A DNA stretch of 64,000 nt from Actinomadura chibensis NBRC 106107 (GCF_001552135.1 NZ_BCQP01000052.1:1-64000); one strand, 5' to 3'. Counted from the first letter of the stretch, positions 7,670 through 17,136 are shown. A program made the numbers and translations. Notes: generated by a model from the sequence alone, not told the origin.

Positions 7670-10600
7670 ATGCGGGCCGGGGTGCGGGCCCGGGTGATCC
7701 GTTGGGCCGGGGCGCGGAGGCGGCGCTGGACGTCCGCGGGGCTGCTGTCGGTGCTGGCGGCGGGGGCGCTCGCGCCGCTGCTGACCTCGGGCGTCGCCAC
7801 GGCGGGGCTCGGCGCCGTCGCGGCGGTCGGCGGGAACGTGCTGACCGACGTGGTGAAGGCGGGCGTCGCCCGGCTCGGCGGCGGGCACTCCCGTGAGGAT
7901 CTCGAAGCGGAGCTTGAGCGGGGCGTCCAGCGGATCCTTGAGGACGGCGGGGAACGCGCCGACCTGCTGCGCGCCGAGATCGCGGAGGTGCTGCGGGAGG
8001 TCGGCGCGGTCGGCGCCGCGATCGAGGCCGTGATCGAGACCGGCGACCGCCGCACGCAGACGGAGCTGGCCGCCGGGCTCGCCGCCGTGGGGGAGGAGTT
8101 CCAGGAGTTCGGGTTCGTCCTCGCCGACCTGCGGGTCCAGCTCGGGCACCTTCGTGAGGACATCGACCGGCAGGGCGGTCGGCTGCGGCGGCAGAGCGCG
8201 GAGCTCCGGCTCGCCGTCGACCTCGGGTACCGGCAGGCCACCGACACGCGGCTGCTGCTGGAGCAGGTCGCGGCGATCGAGCGGCGCACCCGGCCGCGTC
8301 CCGGACGTGCCGAAACAGGGGAACGGCGGTCCGGCGAATGCCCGTACCGGGGGCTGGTCGCCTTCACCGAGGCCGACGCCGGGGTCTTCCACGGCCGGGA
8401 GGTCGTCACCGCGCAGCTCGTCGCGAAACTCGCGCAACGCCTCCCCGGCACCGGGCCGCTGGTGGTGACGGGCGCGTCCGGGGCGGGCAAGTCGTCGCTG
8501 CTCCGCGCGGGCCTGCTCCCCGCGATCGGGCGCGGCGAGCTGTCGGCGGAGGCCCGCGACTGGCCGCGCCACGTGCTGGACCGTCCGACCGGGACCCCGC
8601 TGGCGCGGCTCGCCGCGCTGATCGCCGGGCTCGCCGGGCTGGAGGCGCCCGGGGTGCTGCGCTCGCTCGCCGAGCGTCCGGACGAGGCGGGCCTCCTCGT
8701 CCGGCAGGCGGCCGACACCGACGCGCGGCGCCGCGGGCTGCCCGGCGGCGCGGCGCGGCTGATCCTGGTCGTCGACCAGTTCGAGGAGCTCTTCACCCTG
8801 GAGGACGCCGCGGAGCGGGCCGACGCCGAGCGGGACGCGTTCGTCACCGCCCTGCACGCCGCCACCGCCCCGCCCGCCGACGCGCTCGTGTTGATCGCGG
8901 TTCGCGGCGACTTCATCGACCGCTGCGCGCGGCATCCGCTGCTCGCCGCCGCGCTGCAGGACGGCCCGTTCATCGTCGGCCCGATGCCGGCCGCCGACCT
9001 GCGGCGCGCGATCACCGGCCCCGCCGACGCCGCCGGGCTGGAGATCGAGCCCGGCCTGATCGACACCATCCTGTCCGGGCTGCGCTCGCCGACCGGCGGC
9101 TACGACGCCGGGGTGCTGCCGCTGCTGTCCCAGACGATGCTGACGATCTGGGAGCACCGCGAGGACGACCGGCTCACCGGCCGCGGCTACGCCCTGACCG
9201 GCGGCGTCACCGAGGCCGTCGCGACCAGCGCCGAGGCCGCCTACACCGATCTGGACGACGACCAGCGGCGGCTGACCCGGCACGTGTTCCACCGGCTGAC
9301 GGCCGTTTCGCGCGACGGGCGGCTCGCGCGGCGCACCGTCCAGCGCTCGGATCTCCGTCCCACGGACGCGGACCGTCCCGCCGTCGACCGGATCCTGGAC
9401 GCCTTCGCCGCGCGGCGGCTGATCGTCGTCGACGACACCGGCGTCGAGATCGCCCACGAGGCCCTGCTGCACGCCTGGCCGCGGCTGCGCGGCTGGCTGG
9501 ACGCCGACCTCGCCGACCACGCCCTCTACAACCAGCTCCAGGACGCCGCCGACGAGTGGGCGGGGCACGGCCACGCCGCGTCGTTCCTGTTTCGCGGGGA
9601 GCGGCTGGCGGTCGTCCAGAGCGCCCGCGCCCGCTGGCAGGCCGACCCCGGACGGTTCCCCGCGCTGACCCCCGCCACGAGTGACTTCCTGGACGCCAGC
9701 GCCCGCGCCCAGGTCCGTGCTCGGCGGCGGCGCCGAGCCGTCCAGGGCGCGCTTTCCGTCCTGGTCGTGACCGCGCTGGTCTTCGGGACGATGGCCGCGC
9801 GCTCGTCCAGCAGCGCGCGCCACCAGCGAGACGTGGCCCTCTCCCGCCAGCTCATCGCGCAGAGCAGGCTCCAGACCGCCGACCCGGGCACCGCCGCGTT
9901 GCTGGGCGCGGCGGCCTGGCGCCTCGACCCGTCCCCCGAGGCCCGCGCGAACCTGATCACGCTCCTGGCCAAGCCCGGCCGCGGCGTCTTCGCCTCCGTC
10001 CCCGAGACGGTGACCTCGCTGGAGCTCAGCCCTGACGGCCGGACCCTGCTCGTCGGCACCTTGGGAGAGCTGTCGTTCTGGGACGTCAGGACCCGTCGAC
10101 GGGTCGGCGCGCCCCTCACCCGCCCGATGGGCAGGGCCTACGGGACGTTCAGCCCCGATGGACGCGTCGTGGCCACCAGCAGCACCGTCGATCACGCTGT
10201 GCGGCTGTGGGACGTCAGGACGCGCAGGCAGTTGGGGGCGCCGCTTCCCAGTGAATTCGGCATGTCCCCGGACCTGGTGTTCCAGCCGGGTGGGGGCATG
10301 CTGGCCGTCAGCACCAGCGGCAAGGTGCGGTTGTGGGACGCCTCGACGCGAAGGCCGATCGGCCGCCCCTTATACGGTTCCGGGAGCGGCGGCGGCCCGC
10401 CTTCGGTGGGGTTCAGCCCGGACGGACGCACCATGGCCATCGGCGCGGACGGCATGACGCGGCTGATCGATCCGAGGACGCGCGAGCAGATCGGCCCGCC
10501 GATCCGGAACGGCCGTGCCGGGGTCGATTCCGTGGTGTTCAGCCCACGTGGACATATGCTCGCCATTATCGCGGGTTCCGCGGTACGGGTATGGAATGTC

Positions 10601-11854
10601 AAGACACGCAAGCAGATCGGCGATCCCTTCGTCGCGGACAAATCCGGTGTGACGTCCGTGGCGTTCAGCCAGGACGAAGGCGCGCTCGCCGTCGGCGGCG
10701 ACGGCAACGCCGTGCGGCTGTGGAACATCGGCACTCGGCGCCAAATCGGTGAACCCATCACCGGTCACACCGATTCGGTGACGTCCCTCATCTTCCTCGA
10801 CGGCGGTCGCACGCTGATCACCGGGAGCACCGACGGAACCGTACGCCTGTGGAACCCGGCGGCGCACAGACAGATCGGAGACCCGCTGACCGGTCACCGC
10901 CACGGAATTCTCGCGCAGGCACTGAGCCGTGACGGACTTCTCGCCACGGGCGGCAGTGACGAGACGGTACGGCTATGGGATCTGCGTGGGAAACGGCAGC
11001 TCGGCGCCCCCTTGAAAGGGCACGCCGATCCCGTCGTCTCTCTCGCGTTCGCTCCGGACGGCCGCGTCCTGGCCAGTGCCAATGGCAATGACAAATCCGT
11101 ACGGCTTTGGGACGTCCACGGCAGGCGCCAGCTCGGCGCTCTCATCCTCCCGGGCGAATACGTGAGCGCCGTGGGGTTCAGCCCGGATGGGCGCACGCTG
11201 GTCACCGGCGGCGGCGACTACATCCGATTCTGGGACGTCCGGACGCGGCGCCAGATCGGTGCGCCCGTCACCGGTACCGGCTACTCCGCGGCTTTCTCCC
11301 CGGACGGCCGCGCACTGGCCACCGATGACGAGAACACCGTGCGAATGTGGAGTGCGAAGACGCACGAGCAGATCGGCGGCGCGTTCGCGGGTCACCAGAA
11401 CCCGGTCCCGTCGGTGGCGTTCAGCCCGGACGGCCGCGTGCTGGCGAGCGGTGGCCTCGACAGCACGATCCGCCTGTGGAACGTCCGGACGCATCGCCAG
11501 ATCGGCCCGCCTCTCGCCGGTCATCACGCCTTTGTGAGTTCGGTGGCGTTCAGCCGCGATGGGCGGTTCCTGGCCAGCGCGAGCGGCGACGGCACGATCC
11601 GGCTCTGGGACACCGAAACGCAAGCACAACTCGGAGAGGCGCTGACCGGCCACAGCGGTGTGGTGGGGGGCGTGGCCTTCAGCCCGGACGGGCGCACGCT
11701 GATCAGCAGCGGTGCCGACGGGACGGTGCGGCTGTGGGACGTCGGGACGCCGCCCGACCTCCACGCGGCCGTCTGCTCCATCGCCGGACGCTCCCTCACG
11801 CGCGAAGAATGGGCGCGCTACGTCCCCGGGCAGAAGTTCCGCACCGTCTGCTGA
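7670..11854 (+). CDS. nSTAND ATPase with C-terminal double WD40 propeller
   Basis: About 1,394 residues if translated from ATG 7670. A GTG at 7616 would add 18 residues, and neither start has a convincing ribosome site. The N-terminus has a basic segment, a hydrophobic stretch (about residues 24-60) and a helical, probably coiled region. A conflict-type NTPase core follows: CPYRGLVAF entry motif, Walker A GASGAGKS (268-275) and Walker B LILVVDQFEELF with Asp369. A transmembrane helix lies near 690-712, followed by a helical linker. From about 780 to the end I count 14 WD40 units (SPDGR...VRLWD), enough for two seven-blade propellers. This plan is common in actinobacterial STAND proteins that sense a ligand and oligomerise, in signalling or defence. 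No nuclease, protease or TIR effector is recognisable. Confidence 0.85.
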   Translation: MRAGVRARVIRWAGARRRRWTSAGLLSVLAAGALAPLLTSGVATAGLGAVAAVGGNVLTDVVKAGVARLGGGHSREDLEAELERGVQRILEDGGERADLLRAEIAEVLREVGAVGAAIEAVIETGDRRTQTELAAGLAAVGEEFQEFGFVLADLRVQLGHLREDIDRQGGRLRRQSAELRLAVDLGYRQATDTRLLLEQVAAIERRTRPRPGRAETGERRSGECPYRGLVAFTEADAGVFHGREVVTAQLVAKLAQRLPGTGPLVVTGASGAGKSSLLRAGLLPAIGRGELSAEARDWPRHVLDRPTGTPLARLAALIAGLAGLEAPGVLRSLAERPDEAGLLVRQAADTDARRRGLPGGAARLILVVDQFEELFTLEDAAERADAERDAFVTALHAATAPPADALVLIAVRGDFIDRCARHPLLAAALQDGPFIVGPMPAADLRRAITGPADAAGLEIEPGLIDTILSGLRSPTGGYDAGVLPLLSQTMLTIWEHREDDRLTGRGYALTGGVTEAVATSAEAAYTDLDDDQRRLTRHVFHRLTAVSRDGRLARRTVQRSDLRPTDADRPAVDRILDAFAARRLIVVDDTGVEIAHEALLHAWPRLRGWLDADLADHALYNQLQDAADEWAGHGHAASFLFRGERLAVVQSARARWQADPGRFPALTPATSDFLDASARAQVRARRRRRAVQGALSVLVVTALVFGTMAARSSSSARHQRDVALSRQLIAQSRLQTADPGTAALLGAAAWRLDPSPEARANLITLLAKPGRGVFASVPETVTSLELSPDGRTLLVGTLGELSFWDVRTRRRVGAPLTRPMGRAYGTFSPDGRVVATSSTVDHAVRLWDVRTRRQLGAPLPSEFGMSPDLVFQPGGGMLAVSTSGKVRLWDASTRRPIGRPLYGSGSGGGPPSVGFSPDGRTMAIGADGMTRLIDPRTREQIGPPIRNGRAGVDSVVFSPRGHMLAIIAGSAVRVWNVKTRKQIGDPFVADKSGVTSVAFSQDEGALAVGGDGNAVRLWNIGTRRQIGEPITGHTDSVTSLIFLDGGRTLITGSTDGTVRLWNPAAHRQIGDPLTGHRHGILAQALSRDGLLATGGSDETVRLWDLRGKRQLGAPLKGHADPVVSLAFAPDGRVLASANGNDKSVRLWDVHGRRQLGALILPGEYVSAVGFSPDGRTLVTGGGDYIRFWDVRTRRQIGAPVTGTGYSAAFSPDGRALATDDENTVRMWSAKTHEQIGGAFAGHQNPVPSVAFSPDGRVLASGGLDSTIRLWNVRTHRQIGPPLAGHHAFVSSVAFSRDGRFLASASGDGTIRLWDTETQAQLGEALTGHSGVVGGVAFSPDGRTLISSGADGTVRLWDVGTPPDLHAAVCSIAGRSLTREEWARYVPGQKFRTVC

Positions 11855-12007
11855 ACGGGACGTTCCGAATCGGTCCCCGGCATGGCGCACGTGCTTTCTT
11901 ATGAGCGGGAGTCAAGATCATGTGATTGTGCGCCACCATAAACACGTAAGGGACGGGTGGTACTCTCGCCGGGGGCGGCGAAAACCATAGTTTTAAATGG
12001 AGTGTGC

Positions 12008-13786
12008 ATGGAAAGCGGCTCAGGTAGGGCTGTCGCTCCCGCGTCCCGCGTCACCGGCGATGACCGGCGGCGAATCGGGGAAGTATGCGACTATCTGCGG
12101 TCCCGGAGCGACTCCGCCGCCGTGGCCGACGTCCTGCCCGTGAACGCTCCAGTCGAGATGGTCGAGGCCGTCACCGGGAACTGCGCGGTCGATCACGTCG
12201 GGTGTCTCGTCTTCTCGTCCGACATTCGGGTCGTACGGTCCCATCTTGAGGAACTCGGGCTGCGGCCGGGGCGGCCGAGTTCCGGGGGGCTGGTGCGCGA
12301 CCGGCTCGCCGCCCGATATCGCGTGCCGGAAATGCGGTTAAGGTCCGGGTGCCTCGATGTCCGGGCAATTCTCGCGCAATTCCCGGACGATACGTCCCGC
12401 GGCGTCGAACTCTTCTGCGTCGATCCGGGCGACGAACTCGACGCGCTCGCACTGCGCGACGAGCGCGCGGCGCAACACGAGAATCACCTCGCGGTGCGGC
12501 TCACCGATCCGGCCCTTTTGGAGGACGTGCGGGACGCCCTCGGACGCCCCGGCGGCCCGCGGGCGGATGGCGGCGGCTACGACCCGTCCCATGGCGACGG
12601 CGGCGCCACCGTGCTGCACTTCCGCGCGGACGGCCGCACCGAGATGGGCTGGCCGCGCCGCCTCGAAGTCATCGCCCCGGGGCGGCACACCGACATACTG
12701 CTGCGCCATCTCGCCGCCGAGACCGCACCCCGGGAAGCCGACGAAGAGGACCGGCGGCTGCTGCGCCGCCTGACCGGCGCGTGGGCCACCCAGGCGCTCC
12801 GCGCGATGGCCGAACTCGACCTCTCCGACCACCTCGCCGACCGTCCCCTGACCTGCGCGGAACTCGCGGACCTCACCGGTGTCGACGCCGACCGGCTGCA
12901 CCGGTTGTTGCGCGCGTTGTGCCATCCGTGGATCGGGGCGCTCGCGCCGTCCGGGCGGGCGGCCTTCGCGCTGACCGACCTCGGCCGCCGCCTGGCGCGC
13001 GGCGCCCCGAATTCGATGCACCATCTCGCGCTGATGTACGGCGACCTCTTCTACACGAGCTTCGGCGCGCTCACCGAGGGGATCAGGGACGGCGCGCAGC
13101 CTTTCACAAGCGTCTACGGGCAACCGCCGTTCGACTACCTCACCGACCATCCGCACCAGCGGCGCCTTTTCACCCGGGCGATGGCCGAGGGGTCGGCCTT
13201 CTTCGCGGACGTCGCGACCGTCGTCGACCTTTCGGGCGCCGCGATCGTCGCCGACATCGGCGGCGGGAACGGCGAACTGCTCGCCCAGTTGTGCGACACC
13301 CACCCGCACCTGAAATGCGCGCTGCTGGAGCGCCCGGAGGTCATCGGCGCGGCCCGGGAGAATCTGGAGGCGCGCGGCCACCTGGACCGCTGCACGTTCT
13401 TCCCCGGCTCCTTCACCGACAGCGCGCACATGCCGGTCGGCGCCGACGTCTACGTCGTCGCCCGGATCCTGCACGACTGGGACGACCGGACCTGCCTTTC
13501 GATCCTGCGCGCCATTCGCGCCGCCGCGACCACCGAAAGCACGCTGCTCGTCATCGAGCGTCCGCTTTCCGACGATCCCAGCGACCCTTGCGTGTCCGCG
13601 CTGTGGGACCTCAACATGCTGGTGAACAACGTCGGCGGACGGGAGCGCACCCGCGACGAATACCGCCGACTCCTCGGCAGGGCCGGGTTCACGGTCATCG
13701 GGGAACGGCCGCTCCGGCTCGACATCTCGGTCACGGTCGCCCGCGTCCACGAAACACCGGAAACCGCACCCTCCCCGGCCGACTGA
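12008..13786 (+). CDS. VOC-domain / class I O-methyltransferase fusion
   Basis: 592 residues from ATG 12008 with GGAG 5 nt upstream. Residues about 57-235 resemble a vicinal-oxygen-chelate module (AVDHVGCLVFS, then QHENHLAVRL, then RRLEVIAPG), supplying a plausible His/His/Glu set. Residues about 255-592 are a Methyltransf_2-type enzyme: an N-terminal winged-helix dimerisation part (LTCAELADLTGVDADRLHRLL), an SAM loop DIGGGNGELL from Asp416, and HDWDD with the catalytic-base histidine at 489. Such enzymes methylate hydroxyl groups of small molecules, usually natural products. A glyoxalase-like module fused to this class is unusual; it may bind or isomerise the substrate (inference). The downstream methyltransferase and reductase are on the same strand, but 560 nt separate them. 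Confidence 0.8.
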   Translation: MESGSGRAVAPASRVTGDDRRRIGEVCDYLRSRSDSAAVADVLPVNAPVEMVEAVTGNCAVDHVGCLVFSSDIRVVRSHLEELGLRPGRPSSGGLVRDRLAARYRVPEMRLRSGCLDVRAILAQFPDDTSRGVELFCVDPGDELDALALRDERAAQHENHLAVRLTDPALLEDVRDALGRPGGPRADGGGYDPSHGDGGATVLHFRADGRTEMGWPRRLEVIAPGRHTDILLRHLAAETAPREADEEDRRLLRRLTGAWATQALRAMAELDLSDHLADRPLTCAELADLTGVDADRLHRLLRALCHPWIGALAPSGRAAFALTDLGRRLARGAPNSMHHLALMYGDLFYTSFGALTEGIRDGAQPFTSVYGQPPFDYLTDHPHQRRLFTRAMAEGSAFFADVATVVDLSGAAIVADIGGGNGELLAQLCDTHPHLKCALLERPEVIGAARENLEARGHLDRCTFFPGSFTDSAHMPVGADVYVVARILHDWDDRTCLSILRAIRAAATTESTLLVIERPLSDDPSDPCVSALWDLNMLVNNVGGRERTRDEYRRLLGRAGFTVIGERPLRLDISVTVARVHETPETAPSPAD

Positions 13787-14050
13787 CCCGCCGCGAGCGG
13801 CCGTGCGATGCGGACTCCTCCATATCGCCCATGCGCGACCGCGCCGCTGTCGGTGATCGCCCGGGGACGTTCGGGCACGACGGTTTCCGATACGCCTTCG
13901 CCGAGGTGGCCGAAATCGGTGGTTCGCCGCTCCGCGTTCACCGCCCCGCTCGCGGCGTCGTGGCCGCATGGCCACGGCTGATCAGGGCTTGAGCGGAAAG
14001 CGCCGCCGTCCGGGTGCGGCGCCCGTCCCGGCTCGCCTCCGCCGCTTGGT

Positions 14051-14063
14051 TTCGTCAGACGAA
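14051..14063. promoter_or_regulatory. Inverted repeat TTCGTC-A-GACGAA, copy 1
   Basis: A perfect 6-1-6 palindrome whose core GTCAGACGAAG recurs about 210 nt downstream. It could be an operator for the methyltransferase/reductase genes, but no regulator is adjacent. Confidence 0.35.
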
Positions 14064-14261
14064 GTCCGAACGCGAACGGAAAGGGGCCGGGAACGCGCGC
14101 CTGCCTCGGCCGCGACGTCCCCCCGGCGAAGGCCGCCGCCCCGCCAGCGGCGATTACACCGCTGCCCGCCGCGCCAACCGGGTTTTGTCGGGTATTTCCG
14201 GCAGGAGGAGTTCGTACCCACATCGCGGCAGGTCGGCGGCCGTATCCGCTTGGACACCATC

Positions 14262-14274
14262 CTTGTCAGACGAA
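14262..14274. promoter_or_regulatory. Degenerate copy 2 of the TTCGTCAGACGAA motif
   Basis: CTTGTCAGACGAA shares 11 of 13 positions with copy 1 and lies about 75 nt before the small methyltransferase gene. Confidence 0.3.
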
Positions 14275-14348
14275 GTGAGAATGGATGTGACCGAAACTCG
14301 ATATGTGGATCACTGGCTTCAGAATCCACTCTGGTATTCCCATTGTCG

Positions 14349-14858
14349 ATGTGGATACTTGATCATGTGCGTACCTCAACTGCGGCAATGGGAAGTTCGG
14401 TGTTCCTCGCTCTCGCCCCGGGAACGGTGGCCGGACTCGTCCCCTGGTTACTGACGAAATGGGACACGAACTCGTGGTGGCTCCCGGCGCGGGCGCTGGG
14501 CGCGGTCCTCGTCGTGGCGGGCGGGGCGGTGCTGCTGCACAGCTTCGCCCGGTTCGTGGTCGAGGGCCGCGGCACCCCGGCGCCGGTCGGCATGCCCGAG
14601 CGCCTCGTGGTCGGCGGAATGTACCGCCACGTGCGCAACCCGATGTACATCGCGCTGGTGGTCGCCGTCGTCGGGCAGGCGCTGCTGCTCGGACGCCCGG
14701 TCCTCTTCGGCTACTCGGTCGTCGTCGCCGTCATGATGTGGGTGTTCGCGACCTTCCACGAAGCCCCGCTCCTGATCGAACAGTACGGCGAGGAATACGA
14801 GCGCTACCGGGCGGCCGTCCCCGGATGGGTGCCCCGGTTGCGCCCCTGGCACGGATGA
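14349..14858 (+). CDS. Integral-membrane isoprenylcysteine methyltransferase / PEMT-like methyltransferase
   Basis: 169 residues if begun at ATG 14349. ATG 14388 and a GTG near 14367 are alternatives, and none has a clear ribosome site. Three or four hydrophobic helices are visible (LALAPGTVAGLVPWLL, ALGAVLVVAGGAVLLHSF, MYIALVVAVVGQALLL, YSVVVAVMMWVFATF). The signature GMYRHVRNPMY and the C-terminal EEYERYRAAVPGWVPR place it in the ICMT/phospholipid methyltransferase family, where the RHxRNPxY segment binds S-adenosylmethionine. Bacterial members methylate lipids, isoprenoids or small thiols and hydroxyls. It precedes the NmrA-like gene by 70 nt on the same strand. Confidence 0.75.
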   Translation: MWILDHVRTSTAAMGSSVFLALAPGTVAGLVPWLLTKWDTNSWWLPARALGAVLVVAGGAVLLHSFARFVVEGRGTPAPVGMPERLVVGGMYRHVRNPMYIALVVAVVGQALLLGRPVLFGYSVVVAVMMWVFATFHEAPLLIEQYGEEYERYRAAVPGWVPRLRPWHG

Positions 14859-14928
14859 CCCGCCCGCCGACGAATGACCCCACGAACGGCCCCACGAATG
14901 ACTCGACGCCGAAAGGAGAGAATTCCCC

Positions 14929-15768
14929 GTGATTCTGGTCACTGGCGGTACTGGAAACGTGGGCGGTCACGTCGTCCGCCAATTGGTCGAGGCGGGGGAG
15001 AAGGTGCGGGTCCTCACCCGCGACCCCGGCGCGCATTCGTTTCCGGACGGGGTCGAGGTCGTCCCCGGCGACCTGAGACGTCCGGAGACATTGCGGGCGG
15101 CGTTGTCCGGTGCTCCCCGAGTGTTCCTGTTCCCCGTCATGACCGGGCTCGGCGGCTTCCTGGACGCGGCCCGCCGCGCCGACACCCGCCATCTCGTCCT
15201 CCTGTCGTCGGTCGCCGCCACCTATCGCCGCCTCGGCTGGATAGGCGAGAAGCATCTGCGGCTGGAGAACGAGGTCTCCGCGTCCGGCATCCCGTGGACG
15301 TTCGTCCGCCCGGGCGCGTTCATGACCAATGACCTGGCCTGGAAGCGCGAGATCCAGGAGGCCGGGGTCGTCCGCGCGGCCTACGGGAACGCCGCGACGG
15401 CGCCCGTCGACTCGCGCGACATCGCGGCCGTCGCCGTCCGGGCGCTGCTCGACGAACGCGCCGGGGAGTCGTTCTCCCTCACCGGCCCGGAATCGCTCAC
15501 CCAGGTCGAGCGGGTGCGGATCATCGCGGAGACGGTCGGCTGGCCGGTGCGTTTCGAGGAACTGTCCCCGGACGAGCACCGGGAACGGATCCTCCGGCTG
15601 CACGCCGGACTGCCCGAGCCGGGCGTCGACGAACTCCTCGACCTGCTCGCCGAGAACGTCGGAAAGGACGCCGAGGTCCTCCCCACGGTCGAAGAGGTCA
15701 CCGGACGTCCCGCATTCACCTACGCCGAATGGGCCGCCACTGCGGGATTCGCCCCCGTCCAGCCCTGA
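14929..15768 (+). CDS. NmrA-like atypical SDR, NAD(P)-binding reductase or isomerase
   Basis: 279 residues from GTG 14929 preceded by AAAGGAGAG. The N-terminal VTGGTGNVGGHVVRQL is the NAD(P) loop of atypical short-chain dehydrogenases of the NmrA/HSCARG group, followed by VRVLTRDP with the arginine typical of NADP preference. There is no clear catalytic YxxxK, as is normal for this group, which includes redox sensors, quinone reductases and azoreductase-like enzymes. ENEVSASGIPWTFVRPGAFM is the usual central motif. The start is preceded by a short CCCCACGAA direct repeat. Function is otherwise open. A strong hairpin follows the gene. Confidence 0.8.
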   Translation: MILVTGGTGNVGGHVVRQLVEAGEKVRVLTRDPGAHSFPDGVEVVPGDLRRPETLRAALSGAPRVFLFPVMTGLGGFLDAARRADTRHLVLLSSVAATYRRLGWIGEKHLRLENEVSASGIPWTFVRPGAFMTNDLAWKREIQEAGVVRAAYGNAATAPVDSRDIAAVAVRALLDERAGESFSLTGPESLTQVERVRIIAETVGWPVRFEELSPDEHRERILRLHAGLPEPGVDELLDLLAENVGKDAEVLPTVEEVTGRPAFTYAEWAATAGFAPVQP

Positions 15769-15790
15769 ACTGGCACCTGAGAAAGCAGGA

Positions 15791-15827
15791 ACGCGCCGCC
15801 GGGAGTGTTAAGCACCCGGCGGCGCGT
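15791..15827. terminator. Bidirectional hairpin between convergent genes
   Basis: ACGCGCCGCCGGG and its exact complement CCCGGCGGCGCGT form a 13-bp stem with an 11-nt loop, 23 nt after the NmrA-like gene and about 40 nt beyond the stop of the opposing carboxypeptidase gene. There is no long U-tract on either side, as is common in high-GC actinomycetes. Confidence 0.8.
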
Positions 15828-15869
15828 CCTAAACGCACCAAGAGCGGTGACCGCCTGGCTCTAGCCGCT

Positions 15870-17126
15870 CTAGCGGCTCGCCTTGCAGTACTGGTCCTGC
15901 TTTCCGATCGCCCGGTAGGGGCAGTCGGCGTATTCGGCGAGGATCAGCAGCGGGTCCCGGTTGACCTGGGTCAGCGCCTCGATCTGCGAGGGCGCCGGGT
16001 AGAAGCTGCCGCCGCCGAGCTCGAACGTGTAGGAGAAGATGCGCTGGTCTCCCCACGTCCAGTCGCCGGAGCTGCCGTCGTTGATGTAGAGGTCGCTCGA
16101 CTGTTCGGGCGTGTACCCGTTGATCCGGGCGACCTCGGTGCCGATGGCGCGGTGCGCGGCCTCCTCGTCCGCCGACATCGAGCCGGGGACGGTGTTGGCC
16201 GTCGTGTACCCGAACGGCCACAGCACCAGGTTCGCGACGGAGTGGATGTCGAGGAACATCTTGATCTGCTGCTTGCCGCCGATGTTCCGGCTCCGGATGA
16301 AGTTCGTGACGGCCTTCAGCTCGGGCGCCGACTCGGGCGACGGCCCGCGGTAGGTCTCACTGGCCGGGCTGCTGGACGACCCGCCGCAGCACCCCCACTT
16401 GAAGTTGTAGTTGCGGTTGAGGTCGGTGCCCTGCCCCTGCCGGTTCTTGCGCCACATCCGCCCGGCCTGGGTGTCGCTGGTCATGTCGTAGATCTGGCCG
16501 TCCACGTTCAGGATCGGGATGATCCAGAACTCGCGGCTGTTGACCAGGTCGGTGATCCGCTTGGTGGAGTTGTACTCCTTGGTGAGGATGTTGATCAGGT
16601 AGAGCGCCTGCTCGTTCGTGATGCGCTCGCGGGCGTGGATGTTCGCCTGGTAGAAGACCTCGGGCTCGTCCTCGTCCGTCGCGACGTTGTCGCTGATCTT
16701 GACGCCGACGATGTCGCGGCCCTCGTAGGTCTTGCCGATCGTGAACTTCTTCGCGATCTGCGGGTAGTTCGCGACGACCTGGTCCAGCTCGGCCATCGTC
16801 TCCGCGTGGGTGTGGTAGGACGCGGCGCTCGCCGGGTAGCGGGGGAACGCGCCGAGCGGCCGCACCTTGAACCCGAGCCGCTTGATCGCGGCGGTCTCGG
16901 CCGGGATCGCGCTGACCTCGATCCCGCCGTCCGGGCGCTGCAGGTCGATCGCCGCGCCGGTGCGGGCGAGCTGCGTCCGCTGCTCCGAGGTCTTCGGCCC
17001 CGTCACCAGGTACCGGGCGGAACCGGACGGCGCGGGCTCCGCGGCGGCCTGGGCCTGCCCGGCGGGCAGGACCGTCGCGCACAGGCAGGCCGCGGCGAGG
17101 GCCGCCTTGAGGCTGCGTGATCTCAT
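15870..17126 (-). CDS. Secreted M14 zinc carboxypeptidase
   Basis: 418 residues from ATG 17126 with GAGGGG upstream. A Sec signal peptide (RSRSLKAALAAACLCATVLPAGQAQA) is followed by a pro-region of about 90 residues. The M14 domain has the zinc pair in IHARER (His and Glu of HxxE), the third ligand in FLDIHS, the substrate arginine segment NRNYNFKWG, and the catalytic glutamate in FELGGG. This is the actinomycete carboxypeptidase T/SG type, cutting C-terminal residues outside the cell. It lies 10 nt downstream of an exported M28 aminopeptidase gene on the same strand, so one transcript would give both exopeptidases. CCGG-C near the middle (WGCCGG) and CPYR...YCK near the end may form disulfides. 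Confidence 0.92.
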   Translation of the reverse strand: MRSRSLKAALAAACLCATVLPAGQAQAAAEPAPSGSARYLVTGPKTSEQRTQLARTGAAIDLQRPDGGIEVSAIPAETAAIKRLGFKVRPLGAFPRYPASAASYHTHAETMAELDQVVANYPQIAKKFTIGKTYEGRDIVGVKISDNVATDEDEPEVFYQANIHARERITNEQALYLINILTKEYNSTKRITDLVNSREFWIIPILNVDGQIYDMTSDTQAGRMWRKNRQGQGTDLNRNYNFKWGCCGGSSSSPASETYRGPSPESAPELKAVTNFIRSRNIGGKQQIKMFLDIHSVANLVLWPFGYTTANTVPGSMSADEEAAHRAIGTEVARINGYTPEQSSDLYINDGSSGDWTWGDQRIFSYTFELGGGSFYPAPSQIEALTQVNRDPLLILAEYADCPYRAIGKQDQYCKASR

Positions 17127-17136
17127 CGCGGGCCCC

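Larger units (their letters stand above)
13787..14348. other. 562-nt stretch without a supported gene
   Basis: No frame here has both plausible codon use and a start with a ribosome site; the open frame entering the next gene from 13968 has no family signal before 14349. The region holds two copies of a GTCAGACGAAG motif, annotated separately, and a weaker GTGGAT/ATCCAC inverted pair near 14306-14333. It probably carries the promoter region of the small methyltransferase gene. Confidence 0.5.

Noticed and set aside
13968..14348. N-terminal extension of the small membrane methyltransferase
   Set aside because: The added residues are Arg/Pro-rich with no family similarity, while the conserved helices begin after 14349.
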